NCBI GenBank assembly: GCA_028023455.1
Contig: JAQFVV010006341.1
Span: forward strand, 184,001-248,000
Direction: 5' to 3'
DNA from: Epiperipatus broadwayi
Taxonomy: Eukaryota; Onychophora; Udeonychophora; Euonychophora; Peripatidae
Length of the DNA stretch: 64,000 bases
The first letter of the stretch is position 1; each line of letters starts with the position of its first letter. Positions 23,700 to 33,603 of the stretch are shown here, one piece after another. The notes below the pieces were generated by a model, which saw nothing but the letters and a program-made list of their open reading frames with translations, searched no databases and had not been told where the DNA came from. Made by a program: the position numbers and the translations under genes.

Positions 23700-24320
23700 A
23701 CAAGTTTCCCCATAAAATAATTTATTGAATCAAAAAGAAAAACTTTTGACAAGTTGTGAAGCAAAACAAAAAAGCACCACCATTTACAGGGCATAAAAAA
23801 CAGCAGCCAAAAGTAACACGCAAATAAAATAACAAGGAAACCTCAAAGCTGTAAGTAACAGGATTTTGGAGCCTTCGAACCAACAACTTTCCTTACGCAA
23901 ACCTACATAGGTACGCTTGCAGGAGTTTCTCTTTCTGGGAAAACACAATATTGTGCGTCCACTTGTGTGGCCGGCCAGCAATTCATTCAGCTTCGATCAA
24001 TTTGGACAACTTGCAGACGACATTTGTCAGTTCTCGCATGGATTCATGCGTAAATGGGTATTTGCGCATGAAATCAGAAAAAACTCTGCTGAAAAGAAGA
24101 ACCTTTTCAAGTTGTGTGCAGTTGAAAAGCATAGGGAAGCATGTATGATGACATGACAATTCTTAATATGGAATACTAATTCCACTTCGCTTTCTAAAAA
24201 ATTTCCGACAATGAATTTTTGCAGAGTTTCGTCTCTTTCAAATACGGCCACCATCAAATCAGACCATAGCGAGAGTTCAAGAACGCTCACTTGATGAATA
24301 CTGTCGCAATGCAATGGACG
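23700..24320 (-). pseudogene. Unidentified protein-like segment inside copy C
   Basis: On the minus strand the frames give FERDETLQKFIVGNFLESEV near 24230-24170. After a frame change comes FPMLFNCTQLEKVLLFSRVF and MRELTNVVCKLSKLIEAE up to a stop near 23984, then IAGRPHKWTHNIVFSQKEKL. Composition is less AT-rich than the surroundings. The alternation of Leu and Asn/Cys is mildly like leucine-rich repeats, but I do not recognise a family. It could be the remains of this transposon's own protein or a captured host fragment. Overlapping + strand frames look like shadows. Confidence 0.35.
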
Positions 24321-24502
24321 TAATATTTCATTATGTAATTGTACAATACATCGCCCTCAGGCGGCCTGTTACGGCTCAAAAAACATCTCTTGTACTGTCA
24401 GCCGTAAGTTAAGGCCGCTAAAACGGTATATTGATGTGCGTTTTGTGAAAAATAGCGCCATCAGACTGTAGGGTTCAGTTTTCATACTATTACTAAACTT
24501 TT

Positions 24503-25056
24503 TTTTATGTTGGTGATATTGTAAATTTTTATCTTTTCTTTTTGAAATATTTGCAGATTTTGCTATTGCCTTTTTTTAAAATATTAATTGTAGTTTTTTA
24601 TTTTCTTTTGTTTGTATGTGTGTCGAATACTAATGTAGTGAAAACATTATAGGACATTATTTGTCTTAACATTTTTTTAAAATATAAGACGAATATTCAG
24701 TTTTTAATTTCTTATAGATAAGGTTATTATTTTATTTTTTTTAATGACTACCACAACTTTTGATTTTATTTTATTTTTTAATCTGTAAATACTGTAAATT
24801 TATTTAAATCTGAATTAAATACTTGTTTCAAGAATTATTAATGTAATATATTAGATTATATACAAAATTCAGGTTTTTTTTAAAAAATTGTTAATTAAGA
24901 TTCGTAACCTTTGTCATTCTCTGGGATGACGGTTTCCAAATACTAAACTTAATGCTATTTTATAATATTTTCATAATTTTAAATTTTTACTAATAATTTG
25001 TAATTAAATCAATCTAGAATGTTGTGTATATATATTTAAGTATATTTTTTAAATAG
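24503..25056. other. Intron, nothing recognised
   Basis: AT-rich stretch between transposon copy C and the exon at 25057. Confidence 0.45.
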
Positions 25057-25240
25057 ATAGGACTGTTAAGATCTGGGATTTAAATCGAGGTCAAGAAACT
25101 CAAAGTTTAGGAGGCCATCCAAACAATGTCATTGTGGTTCGATATTCTGATTATACCAAACTGGCTTTTAGCGTTTCCATGTCTTTCATCAAAATATGGG
25201 ACATTCGTGAAAGCCCTATCAAGTGTGTGAAAACACTCAG
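25057..25240 (+). CDS. KIF21-like kinesin, WD40 blade 1 end and blade 2
   Basis: The acceptor is AAATAG at 25051-25056 and the donor GTATAT begins at 25241. Phase dictates AG|AT rather than the AG four bases further on, because G+AT restores Asp in DRTVKIWDL. The exon carries 60 full codons: [20 protein letters not shown] begins it, then [20 protein letters not shown] forms blade 2, ending [18 protein letters not shown] and IKIWDIR are near-identical to vertebrate KIF21. It leaves two bases (AG) of a Ser codon. Inverted copies of a short repeat lie on both sides of this exon (17524-17640 and 25751-25893). Confidence 0.95.
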
Positions 25241-25750
25241 GTATATATTTTTTATTACTTATGTGAATTGAAAAGTTGTTGTCAGCATTTTTCTCAAACA
25301 GTATTTTATGGAATGTTTGATAATGAAAGAGAAAGCATAGATGAGATGGATGGATGTTTTTGGTGAGAGAATCTAATTGCAGTATATGAAAAGGAGTTTA
25401 AATCAATCAGAGAATAAATTATTTAGAGAAAAAATAATTTTTAAAACAAAAAAAATTGAATTGTAAACAGAGGTGTTTGGGGGGGGGGGGGTGTTTTATT
25501 TTGCATTATATGTACATGTATTATAAGATAGCAAATGGAAAATATACGTTATACTAGCCACATAATAAACTTTTTCTAAAAAAAAAACATAGATTAATAA
25601 TTGAAATAGCTATCAACAGAATCATTTTAGCAATGTATAAAAATTCAGGAAAATGGAAAGCAGTTAAGAAATTTCATTGAACTCTTTTTTTCATTTATTT
25701 ATTATATAAAAATATTGCATTTGATATTTTACTTAATGGTGTTTTAATAT

Positions 25751-25893
25751 AGGGAATTTGAGCACAGACTTTCAGCATGAAATATGTGTATTGGAGATCG
25801 CTTATCTTTTTCACATATGTGTGATGTGTATCGATTGGATGAGATAAAACGGATGGCTGAAAGGTGCTTGAAAGTCTGTGTTCAAATCTCCTA
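25751..25893 (+). repeat. Short dispersed repeat, copy 2, with inverted tips
   Basis: The ends are inverted copies: GGGAATTTGAGCACAGACTT on the left, and GGAGATTTGAACACAGACTT read from the right. The inner text TGTATTGGAGATCGCTTATC is shared with 17524-17640 in the opposite orientation. At 143 bp and non-coding, it behaves as a MITE. Confidence 0.75.
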
Positions 25894-27161
25894 AAATGTA
25901 TTTAAAATATTTCCAGTAAGGTTTATTTATTAATCTATTTTTTGAAAGAATGTTATTTTTTTACTTACTCTTTCAAAAAAGAAAAAGAGAAAATGCTAAT
26001 TAACTAGTTAATTCTTTCATATCTTTTTTTTTTTTTTATCAATTATTTTTATTTATGTTTTAATAAATTTTGTATAATAGTTGTTTATTTACCTTGTATA
26101 TGTCTGTATTTGTACTGTGTCAGAGGTGCCTCTATACCCTTCCCTGCTATAAAAAATCATTTTATAAAAATATATCAGTGAATAAAAATAAATACAAAAT
26201 ATGTTAATTATAAAATAAAAAGATTTCTTTTAAAATACTTCTACTTCAGAATTACTCTCTAAATGTATCTTTTGAATTTTTCAAAAGTTTACTTTATATA
26301 TATTTCATGGAAACTGAAAGTTCAGAATATGATCTAATGTTGAAGTTAAAAAGCAGTTGGCTACTATTCTGAAAGATTCTAAATGCAATAGAAAACAATA
26401 AATACAACTAGAATCCATATTATATCCAATATAATATTTTTTATGTGTTAAATTTTCTAATGTTAGAATACTATAAACTTATGGGAAATGTCTCATTAAT
26501 AAATTAGTTAATTACTGATATCTTTTTATCTTCCATATACTTGTGATCATTAGACTTGAGGGGTGTACCAGTAATGTCCAGCTTGTGTACAAAACTTTGG
26601 CTGGTGCCCATATACCTCTTTCTCAAATAAAAAAATTTTTTTTTATAAAAACATACCAGTGCATAAAAATAAAATACAAAATATAAGTTTGTTGAACAAA
26701 AAGCAGAAATTACAAAAAAAAAAATGTATAAAAACAAGAAGGATATGAAAACAAAAACAACAAAAGTAATTTGTGAATTGCGTCTTATATAGTTTTGTGT
26801 AAATCAAGAGATAAACTTAACAGTTTTATAAAAACAAAAATATTAAATGTTTTTTGATATAAAATCAAACAAACTAATGTTCCATGTATAAATTTAATAA
26901 CGTAAATAAAATTTAATATTTAAAGACAATGTCAAATTATTAAAAAAATTGACATATTTTAATTTCTGGAGCAAAATATCTAAAACCATGAAAATTTAAT
27001 TTTTTCATGGCAGTTTAACAAAATTAAAAAATAAGAAATATATTATGTTAAATGTATAAGAAAAAATGAATAACTTAACTTAAATCTTAGTTCAAATTCA
27101 AATTTATTTCTTTGTTATTATGATACACTGCACTTACAAAAACTTACAACCGATATCTTTT

Positions 27162-27454
27162 TAAATGTGAGTTTAAGCAGTTCAAATGTATGTCATCCTA
27201 TATATAGTAATACGCAAATTCAACTTTTTACTTATTAATAGCAAACTACTTGTTAGAATTAAGATCAGAAATATACTTTAAGACAAATCTATAAAATATA
27301 AGTAACATTTAAACAAAAATGCAATACACATAGCAGAATATAGAATTGTTAAAACTGCAGCAGATTTCCTTATATATGTTTAGAGTAAATGTGAGTTTAA
27401 GCAGTTCAAATGTATGTCATCCTATATATAGTAATACGCAAATTCAACTTTTTA
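27162..27454 (+). repeat. Identical 69-bp direct repeats 155 bp apart
   Basis: Bases 27162-27230 and 27386-27454 are identical by eye, from TAAATGTGAGTTTAAGCAGT to AAATTCAACTTTTTA. The intervening sequence is unrelated. This is a recent segmental duplication in the intron before the exon at 27621. Confidence 0.9.
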
Positions 27455-27620
27455 ATCTTAATTATTTTTAATAAAATTTATTATCAAACTCAAAACACAC
27501 ACACTATATAATGAAACAGTTCAATGCTTTATTTAGAGAATGTAGAACCTTATTTTGTTAATAATATTAAGATAAATTATAGCTCTTGCTAATCATAAAT
27601 GTCTTTATTATTCTGTTTAG

Positions 27621-27785
27621 TTCTTCTGGATTAAGCATATCTGGTCCAGTTGTTTTGAACACTCCTTCTCGAACCCTTCAGATGCCGGCAGGGGAAGTTC
27701 AGATTAATGATATTGCCCTCAATCGATATGGTACTGTTCTCTTCTCAGCTGCAGGGAACTCCGTCAGAGTGTGGGATCTGAGAAA
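27621..27785 (+). CDS. KIF21-like kinesin, WD40 blade 3
   Basis: The exon lies between TTCTGTTTAG (27611-27620) and GTAAGT at 27786. It encodes 54 codons after completing Ser and leaves two bases of a Lys codon. The loop SSGLSISGPVVLNTPSRTLQ is followed by blade 3, EVQINDIALNRYGTVLFSAA and GNSVRVWDLRK. KIF21A has the parallel pattern TSSGQV...GENQINQIALNPTGT...GNAVRMWDLKR. The upstream open frame from 27586 is intronic; the true exon begins after the AG. Confidence 0.95.
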
Positions 27786-28233
27786 GTAAGTTCTCTTTTT
27801 TTTTAACACTTGAATCTTAAAATAGGTTTAGTCATGTGTTTTGAACATTTTTTATTCATTTTTAAATGTTATTTGAAAAAAGTCTAACAGATAGAAAACA
27901 GATAATTTCATGATCTCAGTCATAGCACTGAAACTAGAAATATTTAGATAATTGAAGAAATATCTTAACAGAACAGATACTCTTTTTTAAAAAAAATAAG
28001 TTCAAAAATATATCACTGTAGTGATGGAAGCTATAATCAATTCTAACACATTTAAAATAATTTGCCTGATGATTATTTTTGATATGTTTATTGATTGTTT
28101 TTATCATGTAAGCAGACTAACAACTGACGGTATAAAATTTAATCAAGGACTGAAGACAGCATCGCTCTGGTATGATTTTTCATGTTATGGATCAGTATTT
28201 CTTTAAGACATTTATCAATTATTTTATTAATAG

Positions 28234-28360
28234 TGTATACTTGGAGAAAATATTAGAAATATTAAATGTAGTTAGTTTTAATCCATTTTAAATGCTATTT
28301 GCCCGGGGCTCAGCACTCACAATGCATTAAGATTATATTTAATATTTTCTCTGAGTATAC
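28234..28360. repeat. Small MITE with inverted ends
   Basis: The left end GTATACTTGGAGAAAATATT and the right end read inward GTATACTCAGAGAAAATATT enclose about 85 bp containing GCCCGGGGCTCAGCACTCAC. It lies in the intron between the exons at 27621 and 28886. The target duplication is not clear. Confidence 0.65.
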
Positions 28361-28885
28361 TTATTAGCATTGGCTTTTTTTATTATGTTTGAGTAATGGA
28401 GTTATCATAGCTATTTACAACTATTTTATGATAATTTTCTCTTTTTGGGTGTATGAAAAATTAAGTATTCCTTCTTGTAATTTCTAAGATTGCTGGTTTT
28501 TATACTTAATGTTCAAACAAAATTACACTGATATGGTTAAATCTTTAAATGTAATGTAAAATGTTAGGAACAAATAGGAATGTTTATCTTGATGCTCTTA
28601 GGGAGAGGAATTCTGTTATGATTACACAAATGGTTCAGTGGTTTTTTACTCCAGTCATTTATTAATAATACAAATTAAACTTTTCACGAGATGAAAGGCA
28701 TATTTGCACTCTTTTTTTTTCTTTATAGAAATATTCGTAGTGTTTGTTTATATATATATTTTGATTTACTAATTTATTTGATTAAATTTCATTAGATTGT
28801 AATTGCTTTGATTATATATTTAAAGGTAACAAATACTCCTAACTGTAAAGTTTTTCTGTACACTATTTTTTTATTTTTTTATAAG

Positions 28886-29177
28886 GTATCATTCTGTGGG
28901 TAAACTGAGTGGTGGTCATCAGGCCGCAGTCATGTGTCTTGCTGTTGAAGAAATGAGTGGAGACAGTAATGTTATAGTTACTGGTTCTAAAGATCATTAT
29001 ATTAAAGTATTTGAAGTTCTAGAAGGAGCAGGTGGAGTTCATACACCCAAGTATAATCTAGAACCCCCTCACTATGATGGGATCCAGTCGTTAGCCTTAA
29101 TGGGGAATTATTTATTTAGTGGTTCAAGGGATTTCTGCATCAAGAAATGGGATCTTTCTGATCATTTATTAAAACAG
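28886..29177 (+). CDS. KIF21-like kinesin, WD40 blades 4 and 5
   Basis: This 292-nt exon completes the Lys codon, adds 97 codons and ends on a codon boundary (LLKQ) before GTAATT. It holds blade 4 ([18 protein letters not shown], then [20 protein letters not shown]) and blade 5 ([20 protein letters not shown], then [17 protein letters not shown]). TGSKDHYIK and EPPHYDGI are diagnostic for KIF21 propellers. The acceptor TATAAG at 28880-28885 lies behind a T-rich tract. The reading-frame extension past 29177 is intron read-through. Confidence 0.95.
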
Positions 29178-29251
29178 GTAATTGCTTTAATTATATGTAT
29201 TATTGAATTACCTTGGCATCTTGCATAAATTAATAATTATTGTTATTTCAG

Positions 29252-29451
29252 TCTGTAAATCAAGCCCACAGGGACTGGATTTGTGCTTTGAGTTTGATAC
29301 CTGGTCGAAACTGTCTTCTGAGTGGTTGTAGAGCTGGCTTTCTTAAACTTTGGAATATTGACAGTTGCAGCCTTCTTGGGGAAATTAGAGCTCACGGCAG
29401 CCCAATCAATGCAATCACCACTAATTCAAGTTGTGTGTTTACTGGAGCAAA
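29252..29451 (+). CDS. KIF21-like kinesin, WD40 blade 6 and most of blade 7
   Basis: After a 74-bp intron (acceptor TATTTCAG) the exon encodes 66 codons plus two bases. Blade 6 is [20 protein letters not shown] followed by [12 protein letters not shown], parallel to AHKDWVCAL...LLSGCRGG.LK.WN in KIF21A. Blade 7 begins [20 protein letters not shown] and needs one more beta strand to close the propeller. That strand must come from one of two downstream terminal exons, each of which supplies the missing T of an Asn codon (AA+T). The donor GTAAGT at 29452 is strong. Confidence 0.95.
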
Positions 29452-29779
29452 GTAAGTATAACCTTTTATTTGTCAGCTGCCAAGGATTGCTCTTCTGATA
29501 ATAGTTGGCAATTTGCTTGATAAAATATGTGATGCGTATTGACAAACTAATATATATATATGTAATTATCCTAATCTAATTATCGTTCATGAAATCTCAT
29601 GATTGGGATCAAGTTACTTCTTTCAAAAGTCAACGATTTAAATTCTGTAAAAAAAAATTATTTTCTCATATATTTGAAAGTGTGTTTATTAATGAAACAC
29701 AGATTATAAGCAAAATATTTATATTCCTATCATGAGGTTTTACTTACTAACACTGTTGCTTTCTCTTCTCTCCTTCCAG

Positions 29780-29849
29780 TGAATCTCCTATCAAAATTTG
29801 GAAGGTTTCATCACTTCGAGTCCGTAATCTTCGCCAGCACTTCATGTGA
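29780..29849 (+). CDS. KIF21-like kinesin, proximal alternative terminal exon (basic tail)
   Basis: The acceptor is a strong polypyrimidine tract, CTCTCCTTCCAG, ending at 29779. The first T completes Asn, then ESPIKIWKV supplies a WD-type closing strand (hydrophobic-K-hydrophobic-W), followed by SSLRVRNLRQHFM and the stop TGA at 29847-29849. There is no obvious donor inside, so it acts as a terminal exon, with the ATTAAA hexamer at 29915-29920 as a candidate poly(A) signal. The tail is basic (three Arg, one His), opposite in charge to the distal form. Phase and strand fit argue that it is used, but no transcript evidence is available here. It could be an unused duplicate. Confidence 0.72.
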
Positions 29850-29914
29850 TTCTCCTTTTCCCATTGTTTTGAGTTTGTTTGCTACATCGCTTTTAAGAGC
29901 ACAATATACATTCT

Positions 29915-29920
29915 ATTAAA
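29915..29920 (+). promoter_or_regulatory. Candidate poly(A) signal ATTAAA for the proximal terminal exon
   Basis: ATTAAA lies 66 nt after the proximal stop codon and is followed within 20 nt by a T-rich, TTGTTGTTGTT-containing stretch suited to a cleavage downstream element. It precedes the distal exon, as required if the short isoform is made by alternative polyadenylation. Hexamers are common in AT-rich DNA, so this is only suggestive. Confidence 0.4.
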
Positions 29921-30091
29921 TTTTTACCATTTGTTTTTTTTTTTGTTGTTGTTATTAATTTAATTAGTGCAGATTTCAGTTGATTTAATTATTATTATTA
30001 TTTTTTTTATTGTTAGTTTATTTTTTTATATTTATTTTACTTTATATTAGTTGCTTTGGCTTTGTTTTTTTATTTTTAAACCCCTTTCCAG

Positions 30092-30179
30092 TGATCGAAC
30101 TGTAGGATTGTGGCGACTTCGAAGCGCAAATGAAGTCTTTTCAGATCCCAGTGACAGCAGTGAAGACCTCCAGACTTAA
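30092..30179 (+). CDS. KIF21-like kinesin, distal terminal exon (acidic tail)
   Basis: The acceptor CCCCTTTCCAG ends at 30091. The first T completes Asn, giving NDRTVGLWRLRSANE, a classical closing WD40 strand, then VFSDPSDSSEDLQT and the stop TAA at 30177-30179. Vertebrate KIF21A ends similarly (DRTV.IWKAR... then an acidic Ser/Asp/Glu tail), so this is the ancestral-type C-terminus. It is in the same phase as the proximal terminal exon at 29780-29849, making the two mutually exclusive ends of one protein. Confidence 0.92.
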
Positions 30180-30566
30180 GTCTTCCGTCGAAAGCTTTGT
30201 ATATAGCATGCGGTGTATATTTGTTTCAATTGTATAAATGAAAGGAATTCTAATATTTTCATAAGGACATTTTTTAAATGAATGATTGTATAATTTGCAT
30301 TGTTTAATTTATTTTTTTCTCTTTCTGATGTAAATGCTTTTAAAGCACTTTACTATTTTTCCATAATACTTTGTTGGTTGTAATACTAGACGGTGCTACA
30401 TTCTCATCTGTATCATAGTCATTCATACATTGTAAGTCCCACTCTCAAACAATTGCTAACATACTTTTTTAACATTCAAACAGTTCCTCTGATCTTTTTT
30501 TTTTTTTAATACTGTTTATTAATTCATAATTTATCACGTGAATAAAGTATGTTTATATTAAATTGT
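30180..30566 (+). other. 3' UTR of the distal KIF21 isoform with AATAAA
   Basis: The AT-rich stretch after the distal stop has no open frame. AATAAA at 30541-30546 is followed by the T/GT-rich ATTGTCTTGAGTTTATTT, a good cleavage-site context, giving a 3' UTR of roughly 380 nt. The exact cleavage position cannot be read from sequence. Confidence 0.6.
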
Positions 30567-30699
30567 CTTGAGTTTATTTATTTTAATATACAATTATTGT
30601 CATTTTTTTTTATTTTTTAAATACAATCACTTGTTTTGCATGTTGATATAATGTTTTTCCTAACAATTAAGTCTACATTAATTTTATCCATTACTGCAG

Positions 30700-30765
30700 C
30701 AAAAAGTTTTCCACACAAAAGTGCCACCTAGTGCAAGCATTAGTAATCAGTAGATGCTAGAAAAA
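30700..30765 (+). repeat. Fb1 foldback family, solo end
   Basis: AGTTTTCCACACAAAAGTGC, CACCTAGTGCAAGC and AGTAATCAGTAGATGC match the outer 65 bp of the Fb1 arms, with no opposite arm nearby. Confidence 0.6.
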
Positions 30766-30977
30766 AAATTTGCTGTTGTTTTAATAGATTAATATAAGTG
30801 TAAAGAAAAGATCTTGTGATGCTTTAATGGTTTTCTCCATTACTTTTTTTTATGTTTTTGCAAAATACTTTTATTAGGAGGTTTTCTGATTCGTAGACTT
30901 CACATATTCAATCCCATGTCATTATAATAGTTGATTCAAGATCATAATCATTAACTTGAAGATCATAATAATAGTAG

Positions 30978-31612
30978 CAAACTCTCTATACAGTAGTGCC
31001 ATCAAGTGCAAGCCTTTGTAATCAATAGTTGTAAGAAGGTTTATGCAAAAAATCCCTTTATAGTGCCTACTCATCCAACATTCCCAGACTAGTTTCTAGC
31101 TTGTGGCTTTCATCATTGAGAAGCTTGGGTTTAAAAGCACTGCACCTATATCTTGGGATCCAATGCAACTCATTAGCAGCCACCTTTTACCTATTTGGTT
31201 AACTATAAATTGGGAGCCCAAGATGAAAACACCATAAGGTTTCCTATCCAAGCTCATTCACTTGTATAGGATAATGATGACTGGTTTGTAAAAAAACCAG
31301 ACACCAAAAGGTTCAGATCTATACGACTATAGAAGTGAATGAGTTTGGGTTAGAAACATTATGGATTCATCTTGAACTCCTAGCTGTTAACCAAATAGAT
31401 AAAAGGTGACTGCTGGAGCGTTTCATTAGATACTGAGATCTGGGTGGAGTGCTCTCAAATCAAAGGCTCCTCACTGATGAAAGCCACAAGCTAGAAACTA
31501 GTCTAGGATGTTGCATGAGTAGGCACTAGACAGGGATTTTATGCACAAACCTTCCTGTATCCATTTTTCATAAAGGCTTGCAGTTGGTGGCACTACTGTA
31601 TAGAGAGTTTCG
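30978..31612. mobile_element. Foldback family Fb1, copy 2 (about 635 bp)
   Basis: The arms of about 300 bp begin CAAACTCTCTATACAGTAGT and are mirrored to 31612. Shared inner phrases are CTAGTTTCTAGCTTGTG-CTTTCATCA, GGTTAAC, and TAACCAAATAG followed by AAAAGGTG. The + strand right flank continues with GTGTAAGCATATGAAATGGT and GATCATGTGATG, a tail also seen after other copies. Confidence 0.82.
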
Positions 31613-33603
31613 TACTCTTATTAACAGCATGTGTAAGCATATGAAATGGTGATCATGTGATGTTTTGTTGGTTTTATAACTTGAAAATCATATTGTTTGG
31701 TCATATTATCTCGACATTTTCAAAGTATTATAATTTATCCCTCTCAATGGATACCATGTTGAATTGTACTGAGATATTTGTACTATATCTTCAGGACTGA
31801 TGCAGTAAATGTTCTATATTACTAAAAAAATAAAATGTAAGTTGAGAAAATCATTACTTTTTTAACATTTTTACAAATGTGTATTTTTTTAATACGTTCA
31901 GATTTAAATTTTGAGAGTTAAATTTTAATCTGACACTTTTCTAGACATTTTAATCACATTCGTTATGAAATTTATATAAAAAAAGATATATAACATGATT
32001 TACCCGAGATAATACTTAATTGTAAAGCATTAGAAATAAGATGCTGAAGAGTTTTATTTTTCTCGCTGACCTAAATCTTGTTTTTCTACACAGCCATCTG
32101 TTACACATAAGTTTCTGTCTAAGGTAAAAAAAGAAATATTTCACAATAAGTATTGTATATCAGATATTATGCAAAAAGAAGTTTTAATTAATTGTAATTT
32201 ATTATGAAAATGAAATTAATTATAAATTAATTGCAAAAAATATATATATAATATAAAAGAGCGAAGAGAAAAAGTGACAAGATGAAATACTGAAAACTTT
32301 TTTCAGGTTATATGTATGTCACGTTTCTACACATTTGTGATAACTAAACAAGAAATTTTTTTTTTCTCAATTTAATGCAATATAAAATATTAATGAAAGT
32401 AGAAAAAAATAGCCATAGGTCGCAAAAAATTATGTACATGATAAAGATATATGATACAGATCCATACAAAACATATGTGAGGTAAGATATGACAATGAAA
32501 TAAATTTGATCTTTTAATTATTTACAAAATATATGTTTATAATATTTATACTATAACTTTCATATAAAATTACAATTGGCTAAATTCTAGGTGCAAACAA
32601 AATAAACCTTTATTCTGCAGCATTATAAATTATTTATATAAAAAAATATATTAAAAATATTTTATAGGTACAGGTGATAAAAATATTACCTCTGAAATAT
32701 ATTTACAATTGATTAGGTCTAAACAAAGGAAATACATATATATGTATTGGAACACAAATAGGTATTCTATAACACAAAATAAACCTTTATTCTGCAGCAT
32801 TATAAATTATTTATATAAAATATATTTACAGTTGGTGGAAATTATTATTGGTCCAGTTTCATATTATTATGTATACTTAGATTTTAAGCTCTCTGACTTT
32901 CATATATATGTATCGGAATAATAAACTTCCTTATGGCACAAAAAAAACGTTGCTGGTAATTCTTTTCCATGAAGTTTAAAAAAATCAAAGAAAAATTAAA
33001 AAAAAAACCTTTTATTAAAACAGTCATAAAAAACATAATTTTTAAGATACAGGAAAAAAAATACCATTGGAAAAAACATGCAATTGAAAGACTATGCAAT
33101 AATAAAAAAAATGGCATACGCCATGTGTTTGTACTCCTTACCATTTCTATGTAATCATGATTTAAACTCAATGATTGGTTACAATTCTGACCAATGAGTT
33201 GCACTCGCAGATATCTCTGAAATCGATAAAGCATCTTGAAGTGAAATTTTTACAATGGCTTGTATGTTAATGAGTCCACTTTCACTTTCCAGCAATAAAT
33301 TTGACAGAATGAAATCCCTATAAGAAACTTAATCGGAATAGTTCTTCACCATGATTAAATTCCCTATCTTTTTAACTTGTCAAATGCAGCCGCAGCATGT
33401 TTGAGTGTGCCAAATTTCGAAATTGAAATCATCTTTGTATCCAAAAAGCTTACAGCTGATCAACATTCACAAGCAGATAATCCTACAAAATAAAAATGGC
33501 AGAAGATCCAGAATTCTCATTCTTCTTTGATAAAACACTTGAATTCGAGTTTTCATAGATAACATTCTTGCAAGATTATCATAGTCATGAGCTTATTGTA
33601 GAG
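31613..33603. other. Intergenic, AT-rich, one short duplication
   Basis: ACAAAATAAACCTTTATTCT plus GCAGCATTATAAATTATTTA occurs at about 32596-32643 and 32774-32820. Open frames are low-complexity. No gene was recognised. Confidence 0.45.

Larger units (their letters stand above)
22575..24502 (+). mobile_element. GGT-type DNA transposon copy C (1912 bp) with 8-bp target duplication
   Basis: The element spans 22583-24494 between perfect AAACTTTT repeats (22575-22582 and 24495-24502). The ends read GGTAATAATATGAATACTGA and, from the right, AGTAATAGTATGAAAACTGA. Both continue with GTCTGATGGC at 30-40 bp and CACATCAATATACCG at about 55 bp. The right side has AAAACGCACATCAATATACC followed by GTTTTAGCGGCC, the family subterminal motif. 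The interior has a G-rich degenerate array (22680-23640) and a more GC-balanced segment (23700-24320) with protein-like reading on the minus strand. Confidence 0.9.
25241..27620. other. Intron with duplicated short segments
   Basis: Apart from the repeats listed separately (25751-25893; 27162 and 27386), a roughly 75-bp segment near 26135 recurs near 26625 (CAGTGnATAAAAATAAA and ACAAAATAT). A 12-G run lies at about 25479-25490. No exon was recognised. Confidence 0.45.

Noticed and set aside
23917-24156. + strand open frames at 23917-24156 and 23951-24148
   Set aside because: They overlap the better protein-like reading on the minus strand; I could support neither as an intact gene.
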